DNA of 64,000 bases from Lepus europaeus (taxonomy: Eukaryota > Chordata > Mammalia > Lagomorpha > Leporidae): assembly GCF_033115175.1 (NCBI RefSeq), contig NC_084835.1:26617858-26681857 (forward strand). Direction: 5' to 3'. Position numbers and translations under genes: made by a program. Positions 24,201 through 38,400 of the stretch are shown here, in pieces. Within the stretch, counting starts at the first letter, position 1. The number at the start of each line of letters is the position of its first letter. A model generated the notes under the pieces. The model made no database searches. It had not been told where the DNA came from and saw only the letters and a list, made by a program, of their open reading frames with translations.

Positions 24201-27200
24201 GGAAGAGTAAATGGGACTTCTGCAATTGACATACTCAGAATCTACTTCTGCTGACCAACTATGGAACCACAGACCTGTGCATTTCCTCAAGGCTGCTGAG
24301 GATCCCAAATCTGTCTCTTCCAGTATTTGGCAAAGAAACAGAGTTTAGATGTTTTAACATGAAACTTCACAATATATGCAGGATTTTACAACCCAAAGGT
24401 TTTTAAGGTTTTTAAAAAATCTGAGAGATACTCCCACACACCTTTGATGACAGTTCACTGCTCCCTGAACTGCTCCCAGACCCAGTGACCACTCTACTTG
24501 GGTTTTCAGCATCTTTCTGTGTTGATCTAACAGCCACGTTTCCAACAGTGGGATGAGAAGGCAAAAGTCCAGAAGGTGCCTCGTGGATCTTCAATAATTT
24601 AAAAACAAAGAGAGATTGTTAGTTTCATATACAGCAACCTCCAAAGAGCACCACTGGTAGGTCTTCTATGTATCTGCCAAAACATTCCATTTTTTTTAAA
24701 GACTTATTTATTTATTTATTTGACAGGTAGAGTTACAGACATTAAGAGGAAGAGACAGAGAGAAAGATCTTCCTTCCGTTGGTTCACCCCCAAAATGGCC
24801 ACTACAGCCGGAGCTACGCCGATCTGAAGCCAGGAACCAGGTTCTTCCTCCTGGTCTCCCATGTGGGTGCAGGCACCCAAGCACCTGGGCCATCTTCCAA
24901 TGCTTTCCCGGGCCACAGCACAGAGCTGGACTGGAAGAGGAGCAACCGGGACTAGAACCCAGTGCCCATATGGGATTCCGGCGCCGCAGGCAGAGGATTA
25001 ACCAAGTGAGCCACGGCACTGCCCCTCCCCCCTTTTTTTTTTTTGACAGGCAGAGTGGATAGTGAGAGAGAGAGACAGAGAGAAAGGTCTTCCTTTTTGC
25101 CGTTGGTTCATCCTCCAATGGCCGCTGCGGCCGGCGCATCGCGCTGATCCAAAGCCAGGAGCCAGGTGCTTCTCCTGGTCTCCCATGCAGGTGCAGGGCC
25201 CAAGCACTTGGGCCATCCTCCACTGCACTCCCTGGCCACAGCAGAGAGCTGGCCTGGAAGAGGGGCAACCGGGATAGAATCCGGCGCCCCAACCGGGACT
25301 AGAACCCGGTGTGCCAGCGCCGCAAGGCGGAGGATTAGCCTGTTAAGCCACGGCGCCAGCCGCCCCATTTTTTTTTTTTAAGAGACTGCCAAATGTGAAT
25401 GGCCTTCTAAAAAAGCCTGTGGAGAGCGTGCCTGTGAGAGTTACCTGAAGAAAGGAGGTGCCCCCGGAGGAAGTGTGCAGAGAATGAGGGAAGAACTGTC
25501 CACAGACGCAGTAAGAAGGGATCGGAGATACCCCCTCTCAAGGTGATCTGTCCATCTGTGCTGAGAAGATAAATCCTTCACTCTGCTTTCCACTCTCTGA
25601 TACCCGAAAACCAGCATGTAGCATCTTGCTGTGACCCTTCTGCCTACGTTCCCGGGATTTCTATGTGACCTTCTGGTAGCCGTTAGTTGTTCTAAACAGA
25701 AACTGAGCTTCCCAACATTTAGCAGCACCATGACTTACTGCAAAGAGACCTCCACCGACCTGTCTCTTTCTCCCAGTGTGCTCAGTCTGTTCTCTCTTCT
25801 TCTGTCGTCTCTGTCGAGACAGAGAGGGTTCAGACCCCGAGTTGTGTGGCTGGATTCTGTCTAGATTTTCTGCAATACATTCCCCGGCAACCTGGTTCTT
25901 AAAAATAATAAAATGAGTCACACACACATGAGAAAACCACAGAACAATGAAGCAGTCTTCTGAGCTTTTCAAATGGACAAACTCTCCGTGCCTACTTCTA
26001 AAACTGTGAATGACAATGAGAAGGAGAAGTTGTCTTTCTCAAAATCAATGCTCATTTGCAGCACTGACAGGCAAAGACAAAATGCTGGCATCAGTTATTT
26101 AAACATTCTGCCTTCTTCCTTTCCCTCCAGACAAAAATAATATTTTTGTTAAAGATTCATTTATTTATTTGAAAGAATTACAGAGAGTGGGAGAGACAAG
26201 GAGAGATCTTCCATCTGCTGGTTCACTCCCCAGATGGCCACAATGGCTAGGACTGGGCCATCTTCCACTGCTTTTCCTTGGCCACTAGCAGGGAGCTGGA
26301 TTAGGAGTGGAGCGGCCAGGACATGAACTGGCACCCATATGGCACGCTGGTGTTGCAAGCAGCAGTTTTACCCACTACACCACAAAACAGGCCCCCCAAA
26401 ATAATTTGTTTATTAAAATCATTCAAATAGTGATTATCCTGAAATTATTAATGTTTGATTCAGTTTTTAAAATAAATTTCTACATAACTTTAATTTTTTA
26501 AATTATATGAGAGGCAGAGAAACAGATAAGAGTTCCCACCTGCTGAGAAACAGGTAGGAGTTCTCACCTGCTGGTTCACTCCCCAAACACCCACAACAGC
26601 TGGAGCTGGGTCAGCCTGAAGCTGGAAGCTGGGAATGCAATCCAGGTCTCCCACATGGGTGGCAGGGGTTCAAGTACTTAAGTCTTCACCTGCTGCCTCC
26701 AAGAATGTGCGTTAGCGGGAAGCTGGAGTTGGGAATGGAGCCAGGACTTGAATCCATGTTCTCCTACAGGAGATGCCGATGTCCCAACTAGCTTCTTAAC
26801 CACTAGGTCAAACACCTACTCCATACTAAGCTTTCTACTCCTAAAATCAATGTTTTAAGTAAAAGCCAATATATTTTTTTTTTTGACAGGCAGAGTGGAC
26901 AGTGAGAGAGAGAGACAGAGAGAAAGGTCTTCCTTTTGCCGTTGGTTCATCCCCCAATGGCCACTGCACTAATCCAAAGCCAGGAGCCAGGTGCTTCTCC
27001 TGGTCTCCCATGCAGGTGCAGGGCCCAAGCACTTGGGCCGTCCTCCACTGCACTCCCAGGCGCCCCAACTGGGACTAGAACCCGGTGTGCCGGCGCCGCA
27101 AGGCGGAGGATTAGCCTATTGAGCAACAGCGCTGGCCTAAAAGCCAATTTAATACACATTTACTCCCCAAGCAAATATTAGTAATTTGGATGCATCCTAA

Positions 27201-29419
27201 AACAGCACTGAGGGCTGGTGCCGCGGCTCACTAGGCTAATCCTCCGCCTTGCGGCGCCGGCACACCAGGTTCAAGTCCTGGTCGGGGCGCCGGATTCTGT
27301 CCCGGTTGCCCCTCTTCCAGGCCAGCTCTCTGCTGTGGCCAGGGAGTGCAGTGGAGGATGGCCCAGGTGCTTGCGCCTTGCACCTGCATGGGAGACCAGG
27401 AGAAGCACCTGGCTCCTGGCTTTGGATCAGCGCGGTGCGCCAGCCGCAGCGCACTGGCCGCGGCGGCCATTGGAGGGTGAACCAACGGCAAAGGAAGACC
27501 TTTCTCTCTGTCTCTCTCTCTCACTATCCACTCTGCCTGTCAAAAAAACAAAAAACAAACAAACAAACAAAAAAAAAACCAAAAACAGCACTGAGAAGAG
27601 CAGTGAGTTTGGAGTCTGATGGAGTGATATGTAAGTTTAATCTCCATGACCTCAGCTTCCTCATCCAGCATTCCCCACAATCCAGTCATCCATTGGTGTT
27701 CATGGTAGAACTGGTTCTGGAAACTCCCCTTGGATACCAAAATCCAAGGATGTTCTAGTTCCTTACACAAAGTGATATGATATTTGCATATAACCTACTT
27801 ATAACTTTTCCTATACTTTAATCATCTCTAAATTTAAGTGTCTCTAGATTTCTTGTGGCTCAATAGGCTAATCCTCCGCCTTGCGGCGCTGGCACACCGG
27901 GTTCTAGTCCCGGTAGGGGCGCCGGATTCTGTCCCGGTTGCCCCTCTTCCAGGCCAGCTCTCTGCTGTGGCCATGGAGTGCAGTGGAGGATGGCCCAAGT
28001 GCTTGGGCCCTGCACCCCATGGGAGACCAGGAGAAGCACCTGGCTCCTGGCTTCGGATCAGCACGGTGCTGTAGCAGCCATTAGAGGGTGAACCAACGGC
28101 AAAAGGAAGACCTTTCTCTCTGTCTCTCTCTCTCACTGTCCACTCTGCCTGTTCAAAAAAAAAAAAAATTTTTTTTTAAATTTTATTTGAAAAGCAGACT
28201 TACAGAGAGAAAGAGAAGGAAAGACAGAGATTTTCCATCTGCTGGCTCACTGCCCAAATGGCCACAACAGAAGGAGGTGGATTGGTCTGATGCCCAGAGC
28301 CAGGCGCTTCTTCCGGGTCCCCTACATGGGTGCAGGGGCCCAAGCACTTGGGTCATCCTCTGCTGCTTTCTCAGGCACATCAGCAGGGAGCTGGATCAGA
28401 AGTGGAGTAGTCAGAACTTAAATTAGTGCCCATATGGGACACCGACACCACACGCAGTGGCTTTACCTGCTGTGCAATGGCACCAGCCCCTAGATCACCT
28501 TTAAAAAGATAAGTTCTATGTAAAAATTGTTATACTACATTGTTTAGGGAATAATAATAATAATAAAAAAATCGTGTTCAATACAGACAAAAGTTTTTTT
28601 CTGATTTTTTTTTTTTTTTGACAGGCAGAGTGGATAGTGAGAGAGACAGACAGAGAGAAAGGTCTTCCTTTTGCCGTTGGTTCACCCTCCAGTGGCCGCT
28701 GCAGCTGGCGCATCGTGCTGATCCGAAGCCAGGAGCCAGGTGCTTCTCCTGGTCTCCCATGCAGGTGCAGGGCCCAAGCACTTGGGCCATCCTCCACTGC
28801 CTTCCCAGGCCACAGCAGAGAGCTGGCCTGGAAGAGGGGCAACCGGGATAGAATCCGGCGCCCCAACCGGGACTAGAACCCGGTGTGCCGGTGCCGCAAG
28901 GCGGAGGATTAGCCTGTTAAGCCACGGCGCTGGCTCCTGAATCTTTTTGATACACAGTTGGTTGAACCCATGGGTATGGAAGCTGTGGATAGAGAGAGCC
29001 AACTCTGGGAGGTTAGTGGAAATGGTACACAAAAGGAACCACGGGCTATATCTGGCACACATTACATGCTCAAAAGAACAGGAGCTTTGGCCGGCGCCGC
29101 GGCTCACTAGGCTAATCCTCCGCCTTGCGGCGCCGGCACACAGGGTTCTAGTCCCAGTCGGGGAACCAGATTCTGTCCCAGTTGCCCCTCTTCCAGGCCA
29201 GCTCTCTGCTGTGGCCAGGGAGTGCAGTGGAGGATGGCCCAAGTGCTTGGGCCCTGCACCCCATGGGAGACCAGGATAAGCACCTGGCTCCCGCCATCGG
29301 ATCAGTGCGCTGCGCCGGCCGCGGCATGCTGGTCGCGGCGGCCATTGGAGGGTGAACCAACGGCAAAAGGAAGACCTGTCTGTCTCTCTCTCTCACTGTC
29401 CACTCTGCCTGTCAAAAAA

Positions 29420-29450
<31 letters not shown>

Positions 29451-32400
29451 CAGGAGCTTTGATAGCAGTAATAATGATAAAATGAATTACCTCTTAAGTT
29501 TTGAACATCACGAAAGACTTAGTGATTTATGTAGATAGGTGGTTTTAGAAACTGAGGCTTGTCAAACACTAAAATAAGAGATTATTTTACTTATTTTCAA
29601 TATTTTTTAAAAAGACTTATTTATTTATTTGAAAGGCAGAGTTACAGAGGCAGAGAGAAAGAGAGGTCTTCCTTCTGCTGATTCACTCCCCAAATGGCCT
29701 CAACAGCCGGAGCTAGGCCAATCTGACACCAGGAGCTTCTTCCGAGTCTCCTATGGGGTACAGGAGCCCAAGCACTTGGGCCATCTTGTACTGCTTTCCC
29801 AGGACATAGTAGAGAGCTGGATCAGAAGTTGAGCAGCCAGGACTCAAATCGCTGCTCATATGGGGTGCCGGCAGTGTAGGTGGCGGCTTAACCCACTATG
29901 CCACAGGGCCAGCCCCTATGTGAATAATTTTTAACTACCAGAATTACCTGTTTTAGATGGACTTTGGTAGTTAATATCAATCAATCAATAAATTTTTATC
30001 AACAGCTTACTATGTGGTACATTTTAGAAAGCCATTATCAGGGCCGGAGTTGTGGCACAGCAGGTTAAGCCTCGACCTGTGACACTGGCATTCCATATGG
30101 GTGTTGGTTCAAGACCCAGCTGTTCTACTTCTGATCCAGCTCCCTGCTAATGCACCTGAGAAAGCAGTGGAAGACAGCCGAAGTCCTTGGGCCCCTACAC
30201 CACATGGGAGACCTGGAAGCAGCTCTGGCTCCTGGATTCTGCCTGGCCCAGCCCTGGCCACTGCAGCCATTTGGGGAGTGAACCAGTGGATGGACAATCT
30301 CTCTGTCCCTCCTCTCTCTATAACTCTGCCTTTCAAATAAATTTTTTTTAATTAAAAAAAAAAAAGAAAGCTATTATCATCAACACAACATTTTTAGGTC
30401 TTTGACAAACATAAAATTGTAGATAAAATAACAAATTTATTCTTCCAAGAGTATATCTAATACAGGATGTATAACACAGTAAATGACTAATTTTACAATA
30501 TTATTATATAATAATCTAGTTGAACAGAGACCAAGATAATAAACAACAAATGACCCAGTTCTGGAAGACAGAAATAAATGTTCCTCTACTGGCAATAGTA
30601 AGTATAGGATGTTCCAAATAAAGCTTATGTATGTATGAAATGACAGGAACAAAAGACTTAAGGAATTTCTCCATGAAATCTAACTGATCCTGAAAAAAAG
30701 CCATTCCACTTTCATGAAAAAGAAGAAAAACAAGGAGTAATGCCAGACGTAAAATTCTATTAAAACACAAAAAATCTGCTCTAAAATCCTGGTGTAACAA
30801 ATGAATTTGATCAGGAATAAGATGGGTAAATACTTTTACCTCTTCTATTCAACACTGCACTGGAAGTTCACACCAGGAAATTTAGGCAAAAAAAAAAAAA
30901 AGGAGGCAGGTTTAGCACAGCAGGTTTAGCCACCACAGGCAATGCCAGCATCCCACAAGGATGCCAGTCTGAGCCTACCTCCAATCCAGCTCCCTGCTAC
31001 TGGCTTAGGAAAAAGCTATGAAAGATGGTCCTGCCGGCGCCGTGGCTCAACAGGCTAATCCTCCGCCTTGCGGCGCCGGCACACCGGGTTCTAGTCCCGG
31101 TTGGGGCACCAATCCTGTCCCGGTTGCCCCACTTCCAGGCCAGCTCTCTGCTGTGGCTAGGGAGTGCAGTGGAGGATGGCCCAAGTCCTTGGGTCCTGCA
31201 ACCCATAGGAGACCAGGATAAGCACCTGGCTCCTGCCATCGGAACAGCGCGGTGCGCCAGCCGCAGCGCGCTACCGCGGCGGCCATTGGAGGGTGAACCA
31301 ACGGCAAAAGGAAGACCTTTCTCTCTGTCTCTCTCTCTCACTGTCCACTCTGCCTGTAAAAAAAAAAAAAAAAAAAAAGAAAGAAAGATGGTCCTGCTAC
31401 CTATGTGGGAGACCCAGATGAAGCTGCTGGCTCCTGGCTTCCACCTGGCCCAGTCCCAACCATTGCAGCCATTCGAGGAGTGAACCAGCAGATGTAAGAT
31501 ATTCATTCATTCATTCTCTCTCTCTCTCTCCCTTCCCTCTCTCTTTCAAATGAATAAAATTAATCTTAAAAGCAGAAAGAAAAGGAGTACAGACAGGATA
31601 GGAAGAAGTGAAACTATCATCTCTATTTGCAGATGGCAATGATCTTGTATTCAGAAATTCCTAAGGAGTCCACTAAAAAAATATGAGAATGGGGGCCAGC
31701 ACTGTGGTGCAGCGGGTTAAAGCCCTGGCCTGAAGCACTGGCATCCCACGTGGGTGCCGGTTCTAGTCCTGGCTGCTCCTCTTCCAATCCAGCTCTCTGC
31801 TACGGCTTGGGGTAGCATGAGAAGATGGCCCAAGTCCTTGGGCCCCTGCACCCACGTGGGAGACCTGGAAGAAGCTCCTGGATTCTGGCTTCGGATCGGC
31901 ACAGCTCTGGCCGTTGCGGCCATCTGCGGAGTGAACCAGCAGATGGAAGACCTCTCTCTGTGACTCCTTCAAATAAATAAAAAATAAATCTTTAAAAAAT
32001 ATACGAGAAGGAGCCAGCGCCGCGGCTCACTAGGCTAATCCTCCGCCTTGTGGCGCCGGCACACAGGGTGCTAGTCCCGGTCGGGGCACCGATCCTGTCC
32101 CGGTTGCCCCTCTTCCAGGCCAGCTCTCTGCTGTGGCCAGGGAGTGCAGTGGAGGATGGCCCAGGTACTTGGGCCCTGCACCCCATGGGAGACCAGGATA
32201 AGCACCTGGCTCCTGCCATCGGATCGGCGCGGTGCGCTGGCCGCAGCGCGCCTACCGCGGCGCCCATTGGAGGGTGAACCAACAGCAAAAAGGAAGACCT
32301 TTCTCTCTCTCTCTCACTGTCCACTCTGCCTGTCAAAAAAAAGAAAAAAAAAAAATATATATATATATACAAGAAGGAATAAACAAATTCAGCAAGGTTG

Positions 32401-35400
32401 CAGAACACTAGATCACTAAAAACCAAATCAAATGTACTTCTTTTTAAATTATTTTTTATTTAAAAATATTTTATTAATTTGAAAGGCAGAGAGACAAAGA
32501 AAGGGAGAGACAGAGAGAAAGATCTTCCATCTGCTGGTTCACTCCCCAGATGGCTGCAATGGCCAGGCTGAGCTTCTGGGTCTCCCAAATGGGTGCAAGG
32601 GCCCAAGGACTTGGACCATCTTCTGCTGCTTTCCGAGGCACATTAGCAGGGAACTGGATCAAAAGTGGAGCAGCTGGGACTGGAACCAGAGCCCATATGG
32701 GATACCAGCATCTCAGACACTGGCTTAACAGGCTATACCACAGAGCCAGCCCCTCAAGGTACACTTCTATATGCTAGCAGAGAACAATCCAAAAATTAAA
32801 TTGTGAGAAGAATTCCACTTACAAAAAGAATAAAACACTTAGAGATAAATTTTTAAAAAATCTTTTTAATTAAAAAAAAAAAAAAAGACTTCATACTGGA
32901 AAAAAGCATTTCAGGGATCAGACCAGTGGCACAGTAGGCTAAGCCTCGACCTGCAGTGCTGGCATCCCATATGGGCACCAATTTGCTTCCCAGCTGCTCT
33001 TCTTCCAATCCAGCTCTCTGCTTATGGCCTGGGGAAGCAGTAGAAGATGGCCCGAGTGCTTGGGCCCCAGCACCCATGTGGGGGAACCAGAAGAAACTCC
33101 TGGCTCCTGGCTTCAGGTCAGCCCAGCTTCAGCTATTGCGGCCATTTGGGGAGTGAACCAGCAGATGAAGCTCTCTCTCTGTCTTTCCTTCTCTCTGTTT
33201 GTAACTACACCTCTCAAATAAAAAAAAATAAAATCTTATTAAAAAAATTTTTTTGGGGGGGTGGACCAACGGAAAAGGAAGACCTTTCTCTCTCTAACTT
33301 TGCCTGTCCAAAAAAAAAAAAGGTATTTTTTAATGTTAGCATTCTTTACAAAGGTTGTCAGGATAGTCTTAAAATTCATATGGAGAGGCCAGCATTGTGA
33401 TGCAGCAGGTTAGGGCCCAACTTGGGTACCACCACCCCATATCTGCCAGTTTTGAGTACTGGCTACTCTGTTTCCAATTCAGTTTCTAGCTAGTGCACCC
33501 GGGAAAGCAGTGGAAGATGGTCCAAGTATTTGGGGCCCTGCCACCCATGTAGGAGACCAGGATGGGGTTCCTGCCTCCTGCCTGAGACATGGCTGTTGTG
33601 ACCATTTAAGGAGTGAAGCAGCACAGCCACGATCTCTGTCTCTCTCTCTGTCTCTGTCACTGTGCCCTTCAAATAAATAAACTTATTTTAAAATTGACAT
33701 GGAAATGCATAAAACCCAAAAGATAGAAAAATATCAAAAAATAATGATAAAAGTTGGAAGACTCACACTTCCTGATTTCAACATTTATTGCAAAACTACA
33801 GTCAGTGATGCAGACAATGTATTAGGATAGACATATAGATCAGTGGAACAGAACTGAGACTTGAGAAATAAACTCTTACTATTTATAGTGTATTGATTTT
33901 CAACAAGGGTGCCAAGGCAATTCAAAGGACAGAATAATCTTTTCAACAAATGGTGCCGTGACAACTGAATGTTCAAATACATAGGGAATCAAGCTGAATC
34001 CCTTCCTCATGCCACACACAAAAATTAACTCAACATGGATCACAGACCTAAATCTGAGAGCTAAAACTATCAACTCCTAGAAGAAAACTTAGGAATAAAT
34101 ATTCATGATACCAAAAGCACAAGTGACAAAAGAAAATACAGACAAAATTGTTTTTCATCAAAACTTAAATGATTTGTACTTCAGAGGACCGTAAGAAAGT
34201 GAAAAGGGGGCCAGCGCTGAGGCATAGTATTAGGTTAAGCTGCTGCATGTGAGGCCAACAACCCATACTGGAGCGTCAGTTTGAGAGCCTGTTATTCCAC
34301 TTCTGATTCAACTTCCAGCATATGTGTCTTAGAAGACAGCAGAAGATGGCCCAAGTACTTGGGCCCCTGCTACCCACTTGGGAGACCATGAAGGAGGTCT
34401 TGGCTCCTGGCTTCAGCCTGGTCCAGGCCCAGCTATTGTGGCCATTTGGGGAGTAAACCAGCAGATGCAAGATCTCTGTTTCTCTCTGTGTCAGTCTGCC
34501 TTTCAAATAAACAAATACTAAAAAAAGAAAGTGGAAAGTAAAATCACAGAATGAGAGACAATATTTTCAAGCTTTATATCTGATAAGGGACTGGTATCTA
34601 GAATAAAGAATTCTTCCAATTCAATAATAATTTAAAAAATAAGTAAACCAAATAAAATTAACAAAGGATCTGAATAGATTATTTCCCCAAAGCACATACA
34701 CAAATGGCCAAGAAGCATGTAAAAGATGCTCAACATCTTTGATGCAAATCAATCAAAACCATGGTAAGATACCACTTCACATCCCCTAGTATGGTGCTGA
34801 TCAAAACCATGGGTAAAAACAAGTGCCGACACAACGATGCAGAGAAACTGAAGCCTTCATATATTACCGATGGGAAGTAAAATGATACAGCTGCTTTGGA
34901 AAATAGTTACCATATGACCAGCACATCCACTTCCAGGTATATACCAACAGAACTGAAAATATACATCTACACAAAAACTTACACTGTCTACAGTCACCCA
35001 AAAGTGAAAGCAACCCAAATTTTCATCAACTTATGAACAGATAAATAAAATATTATCCATACACAGTAAAATTTGCAAATAAAAAGGAATGAAAAGCTGA
35101 TACACAGTATACCATGAATAAACCCTAAAAACATCCCGTAAGAAGCCAGATATTAAAGGCTGTACATGATAAGACTCCCTTTATATGAAATGCTCGGAAC
35201 AGACATCGCCAAGGGTCAAGATAAAGGGGAATGGAGAGTGGCTGTTACTAGGTATAGGTTTTTTGGAGGGGTGGGTGATGAAAATATTCTATGTTTAAAT
35301 TAGAACACAGAACAACTTGATTTTCCTAATACGACAGCTAGCACAAAAATCAAACATGACCCACATGCTAGTAACGACACCTTTCAGTCTCCTCTCTGAA

Positions 35401-38400
35401 ACCAGTACCTGGTGTGTATCACTCTCCAGGTCCTGTGGCTTTTGGTCTTTGTGTAGGGGCTGCAGAGGCTTCGTCACTGGTTCATTCCTTTTGCCAGTGC
35501 CATCATCAGGGGAGCAAGTGGGAGCCAGGTTTTCAGGATGAGCATGGGACTGAGCGGAATCCTTCAGCCCCTCCTCCTTCACTTGAGAAACGCTACATTT
35601 ATTTCCTGGCTCATCAGAGGCATCTAAGTGGATCTGTTGATTGTGCTGAACAAAGCCATCACTCAGTGAGTCCCTCCTTTCTGCAGGTAAGATGTCAATA
35701 TCTACCCTACTGAGTGTGGCTAGTGACTGTGCAGTACTGCTCATGTCAGGTTTGCTGGTGTGGCCCTTCAGATCAGCAGGTGACTTCAAAGGACCACTGA
35801 GCACAGGTTTCTCCTGGGACAAACATGCATCTTCACCCTGAGTGAAAACATAGTTTCAAGTTATTACAGCACTCTTCACACCATATACAAAAAATAATTC
35901 AAGGGGCCAGTGTTGTGGTGCAGTAGGTTAAGCCACCGCCTACATCCCCGACATCCCATACGGGTGCCTGTTCAAGTCTCAGTTGCTCCAGTTCCTATCC
36001 AGCTCCTTGTTAATGCACCAGAGAAAGCAGAAGATGGCCCACATCCTTGGACCCCTGCCACCCATGCGGGAGACCCAGAAGGGAGTTACCGGCTCCTGGA
36101 TAAAAGATCTCTGCCTCTCCTTCTCTCTCTATAACTCCGCATTTCAAATAAATAACAATAGGTTCCTCAAAAGGCTAACTATAGAATTACTATGTGACCC
36201 AAGAATTCCATTCCTAGTTTTACATGCCGAAGAATTGAAAGCAGGGATTCAAGTAGATAACTGTATGCCAACATTTACAGGACATTAATCAAAACAGCCA
36301 GAAAGTGGAAACAATCCAAATGTCCACCAGCTAATGAGGGGATAAACCATGTTGTATATAGTGGAATATTATTAAGCCATAAAAGGGAACACAGTTCTAT
36401 ACAGCTACAGCATTGTTCAACTTTGAAAACATGCGAGGTGAAATAAGCCAAACACAAAAGGACAAATATTGTGTGATTTAGTTATACAAAATATAAATGA
36501 CAGACACAGATTCAGACAGGAAGTAGGTAAGAGGTCATCAGAGCTTGGGGATAGGGCAAATAAAGAGATATTGCTTAATAGATACAGTTTGTGTTTAGAA
36601 TGCTTAAAGAGTTTTAGAAGATAGTGGCGATGGTCGCAAAACATTGAATGTAACTAAGGACACTGAATTGTACACCCAAAAATGGTTAAAATGTGACCAA
36701 GTGGGATTTATTCCTGGAATGCAAGGATGTCTCAACATGAAAATCAATGTAATAAATCACATGAACAATATATCTATATATATACAGATATATTGATATA
36801 GATATATACCTAGATATATATGAACAAAATATGTATATCTCTCTATATATATCTAGATATACATATATAGATAGAGATATATATCTCTCTCTACATATAT
36901 ATATATAAAGCCCACAGTGAACATCCTATTTTAAAAAGTGAAAAATGAAAAGCTTTGCCCCTGAGGTCAGGAACAAGGTAAAAATATTCATTCTCATCTG
37001 TTTTATTCTATATAATACTGGAAGTTCCAGCCAGAGTAATTTTTTTAAAAGACTTATTTATTTGAAAGGCAGAGTCACAGAGAAAGAGAGAGACAGACAG
37101 AGAGAGAGTTCTTCCACCCACTAGTTCACTCCCCAAATGGCTGCAACAGACGGGGCTGGACCAGGCCAAAGCCAGGAGCTAGGAGATTCTTCCAGGTCTC
37201 CCAGATAGGTGGAGAGCCCAAGCACTTGGGCCATTCTCTGCTGCCTTTTTTTTTTTTTTTTTCAGTAGGAAGCCAGATCAGAAGTGTGGAAGTGTGGAGC
37301 ACATGGGATGCTGGCATTGTAAGCAATGGCTTAACTCGTTGTGCCACAGTGCCAGCCCCCCAGCCAGTGTAATGAAGCAAGAATAATAAATAAAAGACAG
37401 CAAGATTGAAAAAGGAAAAAGCAAAATTAGCTCTGCTCCCAGATGATATCAACCCTAAAAGAAAACCCTAAAAGATTCCACAAAAGAACTGTGGAACTAA
37501 TCAATGGATTTAGCAAAGAGGCAGGAAACAAAGTCAACACAAAAAAATCAGTTGTGTTTCTATACCCAAACAATTAACAATGTGAAAAGGAAATTTTACA
37601 GAATAATTCCATTTATAACAGCATCAAAAAAAATAAAATAACCAAATAAAATTAACTTAACCAAAGAGATGGAAGACTTGTACAAAGAAAACTAAAAAAG
37701 GTGACTGAAAGAAAATAAAAACTACATAAATAAATGGAAACACATCCCATGTTCCTGTATTGGAAGATTCAATACTGTCATGAAGTCAGCACTAGATTCA
37801 ATGCAATCCGTATCAAAATCCCAAAAGATGCCTTTTGATGAAATAGAAAACCCATCCTGGGGCCGGCACTGTGGCTCACTTGGCTGATCCTCCGCCTGTG
37901 GTGCTGGCATCCCATATGGGTGCCAGTTCTAGTACCAGTTGCTCCTCTTCCAGTCCAGCTCTCTGCTGTAGCCTGGGAAAGCAGTGGAGGATGGCCCAAG
38001 TGCTTGGGCTCTTGCACCTGCATGGGAGACCAGGAGGAAGCACCTGGCTCCTGGCTTCGGATCGGCACAGCGCCGGCTGTGGTGGCCATCTGGGGGGTGA
38101 ACCAACGGAAGGGAAGACCTTTCTCTCTGTCTCTCTCAGTGTCTATAACTCTAACTGTCAGATAAATTAAAAACAACAACAACAACAACAAAAACCATCC
38201 TAGAGTTCATATGAAATCTCAAGGGATCCAAACTAGTCAATCTTGGAAAGGAAAAATAAAGCTCAAGGACTCACTTTCAGTTTTCAAAGATTTATGTATG
38301 TAGACATTTAAAAGGCAGAGTGACAGAACAAGTGCAACAGTGAGAACAAAACCTTCCTTCTCTGGTTCCCTCCCCACATGGTCACAAGTGCCAGATCCGG

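Larger units (their letters stand above)
30800..35290 (+). repeat. L1 LINE 3' part shattered by about eight SINEs
   Basis: Pieces at about 30800-30895, 31575-31690, 32365-32440, 32756-32915, 33325-33385, 33696-34207 and 34530-35290 follow L1 ORF2-to-3'UTR order on one strand. Cues include TCTATTTGCAGATGGCAATG, GATCAGTGGAACAGAACTGA and ACTCAACATGGATCACAGAC. Confidence 0.75.

Noticed and set aside
24708-25292. A recurring family of open frames (for example 194 codons here, similar at 28516-28866 and 30997-31506)
   Set aside because: They are translations of C-SINEs, present in nearly every copy with the same [10 protein letters not shown]-like text.
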